This document shows positions 10,742 through 24,170 of a DNA stretch of 64,000 bases, one piece after another (positions within the stretch are counted from its first letter, which is position 1; every line of letters starts with the position of its first letter). The notes under the pieces are model-generated. The model ran no database searches. It saw only the letters and a program-made list of their open reading frames with translations, and was not told where the DNA came from. This DNA comes from Parietaria judaica. Taxonomy: Eukaryota; Streptophyta; Magnoliopsida; Rosales; Urticaceae. The stretch lies in NCBI GenBank assembly GCA_954871525.1, contig OX940860.1, positions 19,996,001 to 20,060,000 on the forward strand, written 5' to 3'. The position numbers were made by a program, and so were the translations under genes.

Positions 10742-12379
10742 ATGTTGACCAAGGTTCGCATTATCGACGATTATCGTCGATTATCGACGATTATCGAGCT
10801 TACCGGTAGTTATCGGTAAGTTACCGGCTATAATACTCACCGTTTTATCCATTTTTCGACGATTATCGAGCTTTTCGATAAACCGAAGACCAGCCGATTA
10901 TCGCTATTTTTAGTGTAAAAATTTGATACTTTTCGGTCAATTAAAAAAATCAATTTTTAGAGATTTTTCGGTCTTTTCGACAACCAATAACCAAATTTTA
11001 TACAATTTTCGAGCTTACCAGTGAAAAACCGAGACTTTTCGGTCTTTTCGACAGCCGACGACCAAATCTTATACGGAAACTTGATTTTCGAACTGGTAAG
11101 TTGCAAATTTTTCGACAAATTATCATATTTTCATTGATTAATCGATTCTTGGCATAAGTTTCGAAAGTTTTGATTTATTCATTTTTAACCGAATTTCTTG
11201 GAATTTTTTGTAGTTTTTCGTAAATTAATGACATATAATGTTAAATCTATATGAATCAATCATTTCTTCTTTGATATGTACTCATTTATACGATTTTTAG
11301 GGCATTTCATGTGTTAAAATATAAAGAGTTAGTTTTATATGAGATTTATGTTTAGAAATGAGTAAAGCTTGGAACTTTATCATCTTTTGTTTATTTTTTT
11401 GCATTCTTATGAATATTTTTTTATGAAAACATGTTTTGATGACTTATTTTATAATTATTTTGTTAGATTTAGGTTAAATTCGGATTATCATGCTTGTTAG
11501 GCAAATGTATATAAAGTTTTGAATTTTGGAATTTACTCGAAATGTACATACTTTGTTATAATTTGTTGATTGTATAGGGTTCAAAATATTATATTTCAAA
11601 AGAAATATGAATGTTTGAGCTTTTGAGTTCTTGAATTTTCATATTACAAGACTTTCTAGTGTAAAAAGTCTAAAAATTCATATTTTTTAATTTTTGAAGT
11701 AATTTATTCAAATTTTTATGTTTCTATTTCATTAATTATTTATTGACATATTAATCTGTGGTTTTGGTATATTTTATTTGCATATTTGAGCTTAATTCGG
11801 ATTTTTTCATAATTACGGCAAAAGTCTTCTAAGTTTATCTTTTTGATTTGTGAGGTAATCTCTTCATTTTTTTGGTGTTTTCTTTGATAAAATATTTTTT
11901 AAAAAAATAATATGAAATCTTGGTGTAACTTATTTTCATATTTGAGATTAATTTGAATTTTCTCATAATTGCGGAAAAAGTCTTCTAAGTTGATGTGATG
12001 AGAATTATATGTGTTTGTGTATGATTATATATATATATATATGTTTGTGTATGAAACTGTTTTTTATATCATGACACTATTATTAATTTATTAGATAATA
12101 GAACGTAATCAATAATTATCATGACATGCTTTTATTTTTGGTATTTTTAAAACATTATTTTAAATTGGGCAAATACAAGCTTAAAATATTTTATAAGTTT
12201 TCCGTCGAAAAGTATCGAAAAGTATCGATAATCCGTCGATAATCATCGAAAAGTATCGATAATCGGTAAGCTACAATATTATAGGTTTTCCGTCGGTTAA
12301 TCGGTAAGCTATCGATTAATCCGTCGAAAACGATAATCGGTTTATCGGTAACATCGGTAAGTTGAACCTTGATGTTGAC
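10742..12379. mobile_element. hAT-type non-autonomous element (10750-12371), duplication ATGTTGAC
   Basis: Exact 8-bp duplications ATGTTGAC (10742-10749, 12372-12379) flank termini CAAGGTTC and GAACCTTG. Both ends contain dense arrays of short palindrome-rich words (ATTATCGACGATTATCG, TTATCGGTAAG, CGAAAAGTATCGATAATC) covering roughly 300 bp left and 180 bp right. The AT-rich interior has no open frame of note. At 1622 bp it is the longest hAT-type element in the window. Confidence 0.9.
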
Positions 12380-13330
12380 AACCGTGTAAAATCAAAATCA
12401 AATAATTCTACAAATGAACAAAAATTTGAAGACTTCGTGATTAAATACATTTTATATAATTTAAAATTTTCAGATTTATTTTCGCACTCTAAATTTATTT
12501 AGAAAAGTTAAATTTTATATATATAGTGACTGTTGATGCCAAAAAATAGATCAAACGCTGTAACGGCCTAAAGCTGGATATTGAGTCAAGCCCATCGCCG
12601 TTTGTTGACTTTCCTGGACTAAATGCTTGACTCATTGTTCTTGAAGGATTTGGCGGATCGGACCCTCCCCTTACCGTTGGCCCGGAACCGGGGCCTCCGA
12701 CCCGTCACCGCAAAAACCTAAGACTCGGGATATAGGTCGGCGACCGCAGAGAACCGGAACCTCCGTAGGGCAGGTCGACGATCGTAGCTGGAGTAGTCGA
12801 TGACTGGGAGAAAGGGATGATGATGATGTGATGTCGCGCCTCGTTGAGTGTGGTAAGACTGCCTACGTACCCACTTGCAGCCAAGTGAGATCAGGTCATC
12901 TCGTAGTTCAAAGTAGACGTTGAGGTAGTCGTACTTGGGCTGGCTTAGGCGAGCCTGAAGCTGGTTGTGGGGAGTCGTGGATTCCTCCGGCGCCTTCTTT
13001 CTAGGGAGTCGGCGATTCCTCTGGTGAGGTGGGGGGCCGACGGCGGAGACGAGAATCGGACGGCGCTCAGACCTTCTTCTGGGGAGTCGGCGATTCCTTC
13101 GTTGAGCCAGAGATTCCTCTGGTGCTTCTGCTCTGGCTAGCTCCTCTGGTAGATCGGACCCTCCGCTTAACATCGTACCGGAACCGGGTCCTCCGACCCG
13201 TTACTGCAAAGTCGTAGGACTCGGGATATAAGTCGGTGACCGCAGAGAACCAGAACCGGGTCCTTCGATTCGGTTATGCTTTATCAATTTCACTCATCTT
13301 AAGCCCTAAGCATGACAAATATATACTCAA
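12380..13330 (-). mobile_element. Probable LTR-retrotransposon fragment
   Basis: A GC-rich island in AT-rich DNA. The block GGATCGGACCCTCC...GGAACCGGG-CCTCCGACCCG...GACTCGGGATATA-GTCGG occurs at about 12655-12760 and again at about 13150-13260. Read on the minus strand, GACCTGATCTCACTTGGC and GTGGGTACGTAGGCAG resemble the transcribed end of LTRs in large plant Ty3-type elements. No polyprotein is present. The minus-strand frame 12718-13173 (151 codons) has no domain I recognise. Boundaries are uncertain. Confidence 0.4.
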
Positions 13331-14027
13331 CAATCAATTAAACTAATCTAACAATTTGATATAAATATAAATAACCTATACTATAATCACACATAATAAA
13401 TTCGTAACACATTTATTAGACGATGGCTTTGCGCACGCACTTGCTACTAGACGAAGCATTGCTCGCGCGGATTGTTGTTGGACGAAGGCTCTGCGCGCTG
13501 AATTGTTGCTTTGACGAAGCTTGGCCAAAGGGATAATAAAAAACTTTTGGACAAGGGAGTGAGGGAGAGGGGAATGCGAGCATGCGATCGGCAAGAAAGT
13601 AATGGGAAACGATGGTTATAAATTAAAGGTTTAGCTATAAAATATGTTAATTGGGTTTAAATAATTCATTTAAAGGGAAAAAATAAGGAAAAAAAAAAAA
13701 AAGAGTTTAAAAACCCAAACAAGGTCAATTCGATGGTGTTATTTGAGGCCCACGCCTAGGCGCTTATATTGTGTGGCGTAACATGCCTTGAGGCGTGCAT
13801 TTAAAACACTTTAATATATTTGAGGCATTCGCCTTGTCCAGTATCATCCGGAGCGCGCCTTCGAGGCACCGGAGGACCACATCGCCTTAAGACGAGTTTT
13901 GAAGCTTACTTCTACAATTATCACACTTTGTTTAAATTAACTATCTAACCAATGTTCAAGATTCGCGCTTAAACGCCTTAAGAATTTTAGCTTGCGTTTT
14001 CCTTTATAATTGAATTGGTGTTTGCGT
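13331..14027. other. Gene-free stretch with repeat fragments
   Basis: About 13415-13530 has three related units built on GACGA(A)GC and GCGCGC words. About 13740-13910 has GCCTNRGGCG-rich sequence typical of a decayed transposon end. Nothing coding is supported. Confidence 0.35.
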
Positions 14028-14133
14028 ATTAATTTCAAATTTTGGTAAAGATCTTGCAAGGTTTGTAAAATTATCAATGTATTAATTTCAAATTTTGGTA
14101 AAGATCTTGCAAGGTTTGTAAAATTATCAATGT
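14028..14133. repeat. 53-bp tandem duplication
   Basis: Two adjacent, essentially identical copies (14028-14080, 14081-14133) begin ATTAATTTCAAATTTTGG. Non-coding and evidently recent. Confidence 0.9.
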
Positions 14134-15080
14134 ATATTTTAAAAATGGTTTTATTAAAAGAAGAAACTCTAAGGCGTATAAGGTTTTCTATTTGATTCTA
14201 ACATTCCGATAAAAGTTTTTTCGGACAACTCTATAAAATCAAATATAATTGAAATGTGTTTATTTATAATTATAAACAAGTTTAATGGAGACAAAATTAT
14301 TCAAGTTGTAGTCAACTAGGAGGAGGGTACTCAAGTTCTACTTGTTGGTGGACGAAATACTAAATTGAAATAAAAATGTGCGACCAGATAGTTCCTTCCA
14401 GTTGTACCCCATTTCATTAAGCTTCAGCGATGTAGAAAGCATTTTCTTATTTCCCACATTATTTTTTTACCACGTGTATATGATAGATGCGAAGCAAAAA
14501 TAAAATATAACAATTAGTCGAAGAGACAATAATTTGACGAAATTGTCAAGTCGCACAGTTTTATTTCATGAAAACTTCACGCAATTCAAAAAGAACTTAG
14601 TACATGTTCACTTGGACACGTAATTTGATGTAATTGTAATAAGTGCAACTACTTATTATGATGTTTAGTTATGATTACAAAAATATTTAACGTAATGCTA
14701 ATTACATTGTAATCAAGTAGGTTTTATAATGTAATAACGATTACAAAAACCAACTCCCTAATCAAGATTACAATTGTCTTATCCTTTTAATTATACCGAA
14801 ACATCCAAAATTTTCCACATTTTTAGGATTTTCTTACTCTCACTTTCTTATTATCCTATTTCTTCTCACTCGTTTCTCTCTAAGTAACTCCCAATTTCTA
14901 TCCCTCGCGCGTTCTTTCTCTCAAACATACAAACGTTTCTTTCTTTCAAACACACGCTTACACACAACTATGATATATATATAGCTTTATATATATTAAA
15001 AAAAACACATAATCAAATATATAGACATCAAAACATACACATGACACAACACACATAATTACTGTATTTGGCATAGATTA

Positions 15081-15806
15081 GGCCCGTTTGGCACAACTCA
15101 ATTTTTACAAAAAATATTTTTAATTTTAGTTTAAAAAACAAACTATTTTTTTTAAATAAAAATAAATTGATAAGTGTTTGGTAAATTGTCTATAAAACAA
15201 TTATTATTGGTAACAAAAACTAATTTAGCGTTTGGTAAAAATATTTATTTAGGCTAAAAAGACAAAAATACACTAAAACCGTATTTTTGTTTTTAGAAAA
15301 AACCAAAAGTTACGAATTTTAGCTTTTACGATTCATGTACAAAAATCTGAAATCGATTTTGTGTTTTTTGGAAAAATAATGTTGCCAAACATCTGAAAAA
15401 CAGTTTAGTTTATTTTAAAAACAAAAACAAGGCTAAATAAGCTATGCCAAACACACCAATTATTAGCCTTGTTTTTGTTTTGAAAAAAAAAGCTTAACAG
15501 TTTTTCACGTGTTTGGTAAAACTTTTTTTTACACACAAAAAAACAATTTTAGATTTTTGTACAGCATGCTTAAAAGTTAGGATTCGTAGCTGTTGTTTTA
15601 TTATAAAAACAAAACAAGGATTTTAGTCCATTTTAGTCTATTTTCCCTAAATATATTTATTTTACCAAACTCTAAATCAACGTTTGTTACTAGGCACAAT
15701 TGTTTTATAAACAGTTTACCAAACACATACCAGTTTTTTTTTTTCCCTTTCCAAAACTAAAATTTAATGCATTTTTTTATAAAACAAAGTTATGCCAAAC
15801 ATTTTC
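15081..15806. repeat. Overlapping MITE-like units with GTTTGGCATA ends
   Basis: The left end GGCCCGTTTGGCA at 15081 pairs with TATGCCAAACACACC ending near 15457. A further inverted end, TATGCCAAACATTTTCC, lies near 15791-15806. Internal words GTGTTTGGTAA and TTACCAAACTC repeat in both orientations. This looks like two or more copies of one TIR family inserted next to or into each other. A related single unit lies at 33179-33555. No target duplication could be fixed. Confidence 0.6.
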
Positions 15807-15817
15807 CAATATATATT

Positions 15818-15995
15818 ATATACAATTTACTTCGATAAATAATATAATTAATAATAATAATAATAAATAATTAAATATACACACAACATATTTTATAGAA
15901 TATACAATTTACTACGATAAATAATATAATTAATAATAATAATAAATAATTAAATATACACACAACATATTTTATAGAATATACAATTTACTATA
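15818..15995. repeat. AT-rich tandem repeat, period about 80 bp
   Basis: TACAATTTACT recurs near 15821, 15903 and 15982. ATAAATAATATAATTAATAATAATAA and ACACACAACATATTTTATAG are conserved between units. The number of AAT triplets varies between copies. Confidence 0.8.
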
Positions 15996-16820
15996 ATAAG
16001 TACGCATAAAAAATAAATATTTAAAAAGATGTAATTGGGACTCAAGGCGCTTATTATTAATAGTTAAATAATTTTTAAAAAGTAAAAGTATATAAAATTA
16101 AGGGTATTTTCATAAATATTTATTGATTACGTTATATATTTTGTCGTAATTGTTTAATGATCATTCATTTTTTTTTTCATTACAATGGTACAAGTAGACA
16201 CCGTAATCGATTACAATCAATCAATTATAAGATACTGGTTCGCTCTACCGGTTCGACGATTCTTCAAGTTCATTCTCTCTCTGAATCTACATATATAGTC
16301 AGTGGTTTGTTACTTTGTTTGAATGAATGCTCGTCCCTCTTTCTCTGTCTAGTCACATCCATCTATACGCAAATTTAGGAGATCTGATTCATTCTCGAAG
16401 GATATTGGTTCGACGGTTCTTTAAGTTCCTTCTACTCTATCTCTCTGGTTTGTTACCTTGTTTGAATGTCGATAACGTGGTGCGATGTGAATCTGGTTGC
16501 CGTCGAAGTGAACGCTACCTTAAGTATTTTTTTTCTTAATTATCCCATATAAACATATGCACGAGTGAGACTAAAAGTTTCATGTGATCCGGGTCACTCG
16601 TTTCAATTTTAAGTAGTGATCAAGGCACACCCCGATTCATAGACCGAGACTAACAATGTTGCGGACCGGGCTTTCGCGAGCATGGTAAATGGTGGACTAT
16701 TAGCGGTTGTGATGGGCTTATTTCAAAACAATACAGGCTTAGGAAAAGTGGCCGCTAAATAAAAGCCCATATAATAAGGGAAATCATTCGGGTCGGGTCA
16801 AACAAGGAGGCTTGTTTTGT
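15996..16820. other. Gene-free stretch with a diverged duplication
   Basis: Segments near 16234-16325 and 16400-16470 share GGTTCGACG, TTAAGTTC or TCAAGTTC, TCTCTCT and GGTTTGTTAC-TTGTTTGAATG, so they are an old local duplication. GAAGTGAACGC-ACCTTAA at about 16505 also occurs near 24350. No gene seen. Confidence 0.4.
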
Positions 16821-16826
16821 GAGCTA

Positions 16827-17340
16827 AACCAGGGCCGGCCCAACCATTTTTTAGGCCTTTGGCAAATTATTAATACGAGGTCTTTTTTGGGGCCTGCAAT
16901 ACGGTATTACAAGAGCTATAGGGTATTGTAACAATATGAAATGACGAAGACCGAATAGATCTTACAATAAACTGCATTTTATAATTAAATCGTCGATAAA
17001 TAATCCATCAAATTTATCAATGCTTTAGTTATAATATGCAAGATAAGGTCTTCATTGTTAACTTTACAATCACTAGCAGTTGTACGATGTTGCAAGAGCT
17101 ATGCAAAAGTTTATGAACATTCGTGACTCATCTGTTTTAGTTAGTTAGCTATGCAATAATTTCTTTATAAAAACTAAAAAAAAAAAATATCTCAGACTTC
17201 AAATTTTTAATATTTGACATTGCTATTGCACTAAGTAATCAATCAAGACTTTGATTAAATATATGTATTAATAAACAATTCTAAAACTGGGCCTTATTTT
17301 AAACCGGGGCCTTGGACGACCGCCCAAGTCGCCCATAGGT
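16827..17340. mobile_element. Decayed hAT-like element
   Basis: The left end CAGGGCCGGCCCAACC is typical of plant hAT elements. A diverged right end GGTTGCGCCATCTG lies near 17340, preceded by GGGGCCTTGG and GCCCAAGTCGCCC words. Flanking 8-mers do not match, so the boundary is uncertain. Confidence 0.4.
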
Positions 17341-17344
17341 TGCG

Positions 17345-18005
17345 CCATCTGTGAAATTGTCTGTTAAATGACGATTATAGTATATTCTACATTTCTTAAA
17401 TAATATTAATTTCCATCCTAATTAAATTTGTTCACCAAATCTTCTATATATATATATAAAAGGAAAATATCTCACCTAAATGACATGAAATGCTAAAAAT
17501 CAAGCAATTTATCAATGTCCATTTTCTTATATTTTAGATTTTCTTTTCAAAAAAATACTGCATCATCAATGCACTATATCCACATCCATTCAAAAGAAAC
17601 TATATAATATATATATATATATAAAAGGAAGATATCACGAGAATGACATGGCACAAGGACATCAAGTTATTCTCACATCCTAATTTTTTTAGAATTTCTC
17701 ATTATTTTGGCACAATGAGATGAAGTTATTCTCACATTCTATTTAGTTCATTCATTTATTTTATATACGTTTTTATGGTGTAAATATTAAAATAAATGGA
17801 TGCACAACATTACTTATTTAAGTTACTGATCAAGCGTTATTCACTTGAATGCTCACATATGGATCACCTTTCACACTTTTTAACATGAAAAAAATGACGT
17901 TTGCAATAACACAGGAGTTCAATTTAGTCCATTGTCTTTTTAGTTGCTTTGATATATTAATATCCTTGTTAAGGTCGGATTTGGTCAAATCTATCCTCAA
18001 CACAA
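17345..18005. other. Gene-free AT-rich stretch
   Basis: Two related segments begin near 17443 and 17615 (TATATATATAAAAGGAA, then ATATC and AATGACATG) and may be copies of one short repeat. Nothing coding. Confidence 0.4.
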
Positions 18006-18009
18006 CTCG

Positions 18010-18743
18010 TGTCGTTTTGTCCCTAAACGACATGAGGGGAGGCGAGGAAGTTCATCACCCAAGGGGGATTATCCCCAAGAAGGATCATCTCCGAGGAAGA
18101 ATACCCCCGAGGAGGCTCGACCGCGAGGAGACGCAGCCACATGAAAGCAAGCTGCGATGAAGCGTCCCATCGCACTCGACGAGGAATTTCGTCATGATGA
18201 TTGTGCAGGGCCGAATGACCATTGGCGAGACGTGCATTTAATGAAGCCGACCTACTCACTTGATGAGAAACACCAGCGACGAGGCTTGCAGGGCCGAATG
18301 ACGGCTGACGGGATGCGCATTTAATGAGGCGCACCTACCCTAACGGCAGCCTGCTCGGAAGTGACATAAAGCAGGGATTAACCATGCTGCCCTCAAATTA
18401 CGCCAGAAAGCAAATGATTAAAGAGAAAAAAGGCGGGAAAGATGCGAGGGGAATGTAATGTAAACTCTATAAAAGGCAAGATAAGCCTCATTTGTAAAGG
18501 GTCGGAAAAATAGAGAAAAAAGATCCGGAAAGAGAAAAGGGAATTCTTGGAATAGAAAAGGCTAAGGAAATAGAGAAAGCCTATGCTCATGATCCTTCAT
18601 CTGTCCAGCTATTCAACGGAAGAAAACCGAGCTCATTTCGGAAAATATAATAAAACAGAGATATTCATCAATTATTGTAGTTTATTTGTTATTTGGTGAT
18701 TATCTTTGTGACTGGAAAAGGGCGGTGAAAATCGCCCTCTACA
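18010..18743 (+). mobile_element. Solo-LTR-like segment
   Basis: A GC-richer 0.7-kb block has the layout of an LTR: repeated boxes (GCAGGGCCGAATGAC twice, GCATTTAATGA twice), a TATA box CTCTATAAAAGGC near 18466, then a purine-rich transcribed part and an end near GGGCGGTGAAAATCGCCC. No internal region, primer-binding site or certain 5-bp duplication was found, so this remains a resemblance. Confidence 0.4.
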
Positions 18744-21700
18744 ATCCTTCGCTTCATCATCTCCTTTTTTGCACATCACTAACGTTTGAGATCATGTTTT
18801 AAATTCACTTTAATGTCATTCATATTCATCTTCTTCTATAGAATTCACCGAAATGTTCACTTCTCTGTGATCAACCTCGACTTCCGTCCTGATACCGATT
18901 CTCTCTCTCTCATCTCCAGCCACTTCTACTGCAAATTCCGGAAAATGCTTTCTCATCCAGAGTGACACAAACAATGTGGCGAGACTGATCGTTCCACCTG
19001 CGCGCCCAAGATTCACCTTAGAGACTCTGCTAACGCACAGGACTCCTCCAACCACTTTCGGTGATCTAAGAAAAGTAACATTTGATTACAGAATAATCTT
19101 TACAGAGGATAATAATGATGTTGCAAATTGGATGTTGTATGCTCCGGGCCAAAAAATAAGTTTAATTTTAATATTAATATTAATGTAAATATTTATTCAC
19201 TGTTGGTATTCTTTTTTATGTTGGATTATTGAAATTTATCATGCATATATATTGGATTTTTTGTTGTAGCTATGTTAATTTCTACTCCTTTCTATATAAA
19301 TATTGTTGTTTATTATTAGTGCTGTTTAATTCAGTAGTCTGATTATTTGTCATAAATCAGTAACTCATTCCTCATTGTGTTGTTACTTTCAGGATTAGGA
19401 ATACAACTTTTCAACATCGCCACATTTGCAAAACCAACACAAGATATATGATATAGGAGGTTAACTATATGACTGTTTACAAATACACGGTGTATTGGCT
19501 GTAATTAGCTTCCAATTAGTTATCTTTTCATATCAATAGTGAAAGAAAAAGAAAAAGAAAACTATTTCTTACAAACTAATTATATTTGAGTCACAATTGA
19601 GGAAGAAGAAAAAAAAAACTATTTCTTACAAACCAATTATATTTGAGCCACAATTGAGGAAATAAATACATAAAGGTAATTATTTTTTCATTAGTAGCGT
19701 AAAATCGTACTCTTTGAAAAAATATATTACTAAAATAATTAGCCCTTCAATCATTAATTGGACCCTTTGAAAAATTCCCACTAACAACTTTTTTTATATA
19801 TAATTCTATTTGAGTGACAAAATTTCGTATTATTTTTCCTTATAAAATAAAATTAACGTATGCTTCTATAGTTAAGTAAAACATTGCCTCTTAAAATTTC
19901 AATCGAACTATTCATTTCCCATCCAATTAATCAATGTTCATTACAGCCATGCATTACAAACTAGGGAAGAAAAACATTTGCTTTGCGTTCTTTTATCTGT
20001 CATCCTCAAGCATCATTATTTTGTCATCCTTCGAAGAAAATGTGTCTCCTTTTATCCGATGGTTGTCGACCTTTCTACCTTGCCAATCTGCCATATGCCC
20101 CAAACCATCATTGTGAAATTCTGATTGGGAAAAGTAATGATTCATTGAATGAATTGGGTATAAAGTATAAACCACCCTAATTACAAGAAAGTAAATTGTG
20201 GTAAAAGTACCACAAAGATTAAACTAGAACAACTATACATTATTCTACAATCATCCCACGGGTAATAGTCGAGGTTCAGTTCGTAATAGTATTTCTTTCT
20301 TTTTTTCAATCATCAAATTCTTATATATGTTTTTCCATTTTGTAATTCTATAGATTAGTTTCAAGTTTCAACTATACGTACTTCTTTAATTGGTTGTTTA
20401 GTTTGACTTAGTGAACTATGGGTTTTTTATATTTTCTATTTGTTACTTAAAGATTCTGATTTTTTTATATCTCTCGCAAATGGATTTATATTGTGTGGCT
20501 CGAGAGCCCCACAAATCCATATTTTGTTATATTTATATTTATGTTAGAAACCTACCTCAAATTATCTTTTAGGTTTCTTATTACAATTCTCAGCTTTTAT
20601 ATATAATTATGTTAAAAAAAAAGTGAATTTAGGTTTGCTATTATTAAGTAATCCTGAAAAGGAAAGGATTTATGAGCAATTTTGCATAAAAAGCTACGCG
20701 TGAGAGCTAATTATTTTTTTGGGTGACATATATAAGTTTTAGGAATGATATATTGCCAAACAGAAACTAACAAAGGTAATGTTTATCTCAACTATTGCCA
20801 TTAACAAAGGTTTGGAATCTACGGTTCAAACTTTAACGAAAGAAGAAATTCTTCAGTTGTAGAGAAGAAGAAAAAAAAATATTCTGCAACCATTGAGAAA
20901 ACTTTGTAATGAATTATCTTTTCTTTAGAGGTACGGAATAAGAGGTTTGGTAATGGTTATAAGTTACAACAAAACAAAAGATTATCTCGGTTATTAAAGT
21001 TGTAAATAGTTCTCATTGTGGAAAATTAGATCCAAGTTTTTTTTTTTGGTTAAGTTTAGTACATAGATCCAAGTTCTTTATGTAATATGTAACAAACTGA
21101 TCTTAGAAAATTACGAATTCATTTTGAAACAAGAAAAAATTGTGCTTACCAAGTTATATTGACTTAATGTCTTTACCAAGACATAATTACGATTACTTTA
21201 ATATTTATTTGATATATAGTTTTCTTATCATAGTAAAGTTGGACGATTTCTACAAAGTATATGCAAGAAAATGATAATTGATACGCCACATCAAGAATAT
21301 ATATAAAAGATTGTTTCAAAAAATATTTATATAAAAGATATCATTGTCATGTAAATCAAATATGATCAATTGTATGATATTATTTTGTTCACTATAGCCT
21401 AAAAATATAGAATAATTATATAAAAAAAGTTGTGTTTTTTATTTATTTATTTGAATATAATATGTGAATGAAAAATTGTATAATATAACTTCTGCTTCAT
21501 GAACGCAATTTTTAATTACTTAATTTATAAAAACCAACGTATCACTTAACTCAACAGAATAGCGCGATATTTAAGAGATGGTTTAAAATTGTTTAATATG
21601 AAAATATCGACGTTGCTGGGAAAGAGTCTCCTCGGAGATAGTTTAAAATATTATATGTTTGGTCTAAATTATTTTTCTTACATTGCAAAGTCTTATTTAC

Positions 21701-22340
21701 TGTAACATGCATAGTCCTAAAATATATATTGCTTTGATTATTGATAATTTAATGACGATGAAAGGAAGAAAACAAGAGAATCAAAGATTATTTGTATTAT
21801 TTTTTTAACGTGTTGTTAATTATTCGCGATATTTTATCGTCTCCGCGCGCGGTGCCCTTCCACATAAAGAAGAAATCACATGGATTGATGAGGTAAAAAC
21901 AATTAATTAGTGCTTTTGTTAGGTTAGTATTTAAGAGAATCAATATATTTAATGTAGGTTAATAATGAAAAACTGTTATTAAAAATACACGATGGAATTT
22001 GTAACAATAGGAAGAGACAAAGTTATACCAAGGAACACTCGTTGAATTGTATTCGATTAATGCAACGTATGTGATTCTGTAAAAATCACGGTAATTTTTG
22101 TTTTTTAAATATATTGCACATAAATGATTTTTTTTCTCACTGTTCGTGTGTATATGGACTCAAATATTAAAATGCAGCAAATGTTTCGACTTAAAGATTT
22201 TTTACCGTAATTTTCCTTTTAATATATTTCAAAAGAATTTCTAAAAAGAAATAATGTTCTTACTTTTTTTCACAAGCAATAATAGTACATAGAAGTCAAT
22301 TCTTAAAAAAAATAAAAGAAAAGAAAACAACATAGAAGTC
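18744..22340. other. Long gene-free AT-rich interval
   Basis: No gene supported. A 65-70-bp duplication lies at about 19556-19665 (ACTATTTCTTACAAAC and ATTATATTTGAG-CACAATTGAGGA twice). The rest is unremarkable. Confidence 0.5.
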
Positions 22341-22351
22341 AAGATAAGAAA

Positions 22352-22530
22352 AATGGTTAATTGCGGTACAAAGACCTAACTTTTGGTCAAATGCTCTGTT
22401 GTGTGTACAACCTCCGTAAATTGCGGCAAAAGTACCCAAATTCGGCATTTGGGAGTTGACCGAGAAAATTTGTCCATGTGGCTATTAGCCTTTGCCACGT
22501 GGCATGCACGTGGCATGCCACGTAATTATT
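22352..22530. mobile_element. Single arm of a Mutator-like foldback MITE
   Basis: GGTTAATTGCGG, AAAGTACCCAAA and TTTGGGAGTTGACC parallel the arm of the element at 58529-58998 (GGGTTAATGACGG, AATACCCAAAG, TTTGGGGAGTTGACC). The opposite arm is not seen nearby. TGCCACGTGGCATGCACGTGGCATGCCACG near 22493 is a strong local palindrome. Confidence 0.5.
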
Positions 22531-22577
22531 ATTATTTTAAAAATATAATATAAAAAAAGGAGCCCATAAACCAAATA

Positions 22578-23166
22578 TTGTGTTTGGATTCCATTTCCAA
22601 AATGATTTTGCATTTTGAGAATAAAGTTATACAATAAAGTAGCTAAAAACTTGATTAGTTGATTTTTTTCATAAAATATTTTCTCAAAATGCGCCTTTTT
22701 ATTTTTTTCTTTTTATACACAAAATGAAAACACCTCGGTAGCGTTTGGAAGCGTTTTGTATTTCTATTTTGTGTTTGCATTTTTTATTTTGCAAATCAGC
22801 TTTATAAAAATGTTTTGAAAATGTGATTGGTTATTAATTTGTAACATTGTTTTTAAAAAAAGAAAAAAAAATAGTGTTTGATTGTTGTTTTTTGTTTTTG
22901 AAATTAATTTTAAAAAAATAATTATAATTAATTGAAACTAATCACATACATATAAATAAATAAATAAAAACTATACCACATCAAAATTATATAATACATC
23001 ATGAATCCAACGTAATATGATAGTCGATGATTCAAATTATAAACATATAATATGTAATAGCGTTTTTATTAGATGTTCCTGTGTAATATATTAAATATAT
23101 GATAAAATGTAATATAAAAATTATATATATATGTAATCAACGAATGGTGTTGATCAACACATCCTA

Positions 23167-23197
<31 letters not shown>

Positions 23198-24170
23198 TTA
23201 TAAAAATATCAATGAAAGAAAAAATAAAAACGCTTTTATATTTACAATGTGGTCTTTTAATATTTTATTAAGATTTATTCATCTCAGCTTTAGCTTTTCA
23301 AAATGAAAACACCTATAAAAGTATTTTTATTATCATGTGTAAACTAAAGAAAATGAAAATTGATTTTCTAAAAATATTTTGTTAAAAACACAACCAATCA
23401 CATTTTGGAGAGAATATTCCATAAGCATCTTTTCCCAAAACGCAAAATCATTTTCCAAAATGCTTCCAAACACAGGTGTTTTCATTTCTTTCTTGTTGTA
23501 AGAGCTTGAAAGGACATTTTTCCTATTTATTAAATTGTGTTTCATTGTACTTTGTATGCTACATTTTTTTGTTATTGTTAATGTTATGGCTAATTTTGGG
23601 CATGATGCATGATTTGGTAGATTATGATTATATTAATTATTTTCAATTAACTTATAAGATGAATTTGGTTAATGACAAATTATTTTTATTATACTAAATT
23701 CCTTCGTTTTGTTTCTCATGTATACTTGTAATAAAAATATTACAATTCTAACACGTGAAAGAATTCGATAAATATACGATAATTATATTATGAAATAAAT
23801 ATATTATTTTTTAGTTATAGTTGCATATATTTTCGTATATATTACACTATTATTATTTGAATTTTGTATCTATATCTATTATTTTTATTAATTTATATCA
23901 TAGTTATAGATAGTTGCATATATATTTATCAATATAATTATTAATATTACTCTCATTATCAATTATTTCTTATGTTAAACTAATGACAATTATTTTTTTT
24001 AAAATCAATTCTAACAAAAATTAACCAAACAATGTTTTCCTTTTTCTTTTCAAAAAACAATCTAACAAAACAGTAACCAATCACATTTTCAAAATATTTT
24101 TATAAATCTACTTTAAAAAATAAAAAATACAAACACAAAATAAAAATACAAAACGCTTCCAAACACTAAG
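22578..24170. mobile_element. TIR element of the GTGTTTGG family, interrupted by a nested relative
   Basis: The sequence from GTGTTTGGATTCC (22580) to GCTTCCAAACACTA (about 24168) matches the element at 4904-5768 in reverse orientation. The match breaks after AAAACACCTC at about 22736 and resumes at AGGTGTTTTCATTTC near 23474. The intervening 22736-23473 has its own inverted ends. Confidence 0.8.
22736..23473. mobile_element. Nested TIR element within the 22578-24170 copy
   Basis: Begins GGTAGCGTTTGGAAGCG and ends GCTTCCAAACAC. It splits the host element at the point that reads CACCTCTTGAGGTG in the intact copy at 4904-5768. Related to its host but a separate insertion. Confidence 0.75.

Noticed and set aside
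14600..16210. Large inverted-repeat element suggested by GTAAT/GATTAC words near both ends
   Set aside because: On inspection the end sequences are closer to direct than inverted repeats and no target duplication was found.
18010..18743. Complete LTR retrotransposon
   Set aside because: Only one LTR-like copy, no primer-binding site or coding region, and neighbouring 5-mers do not match; kept only as a low-confidence solo-LTR-like feature.
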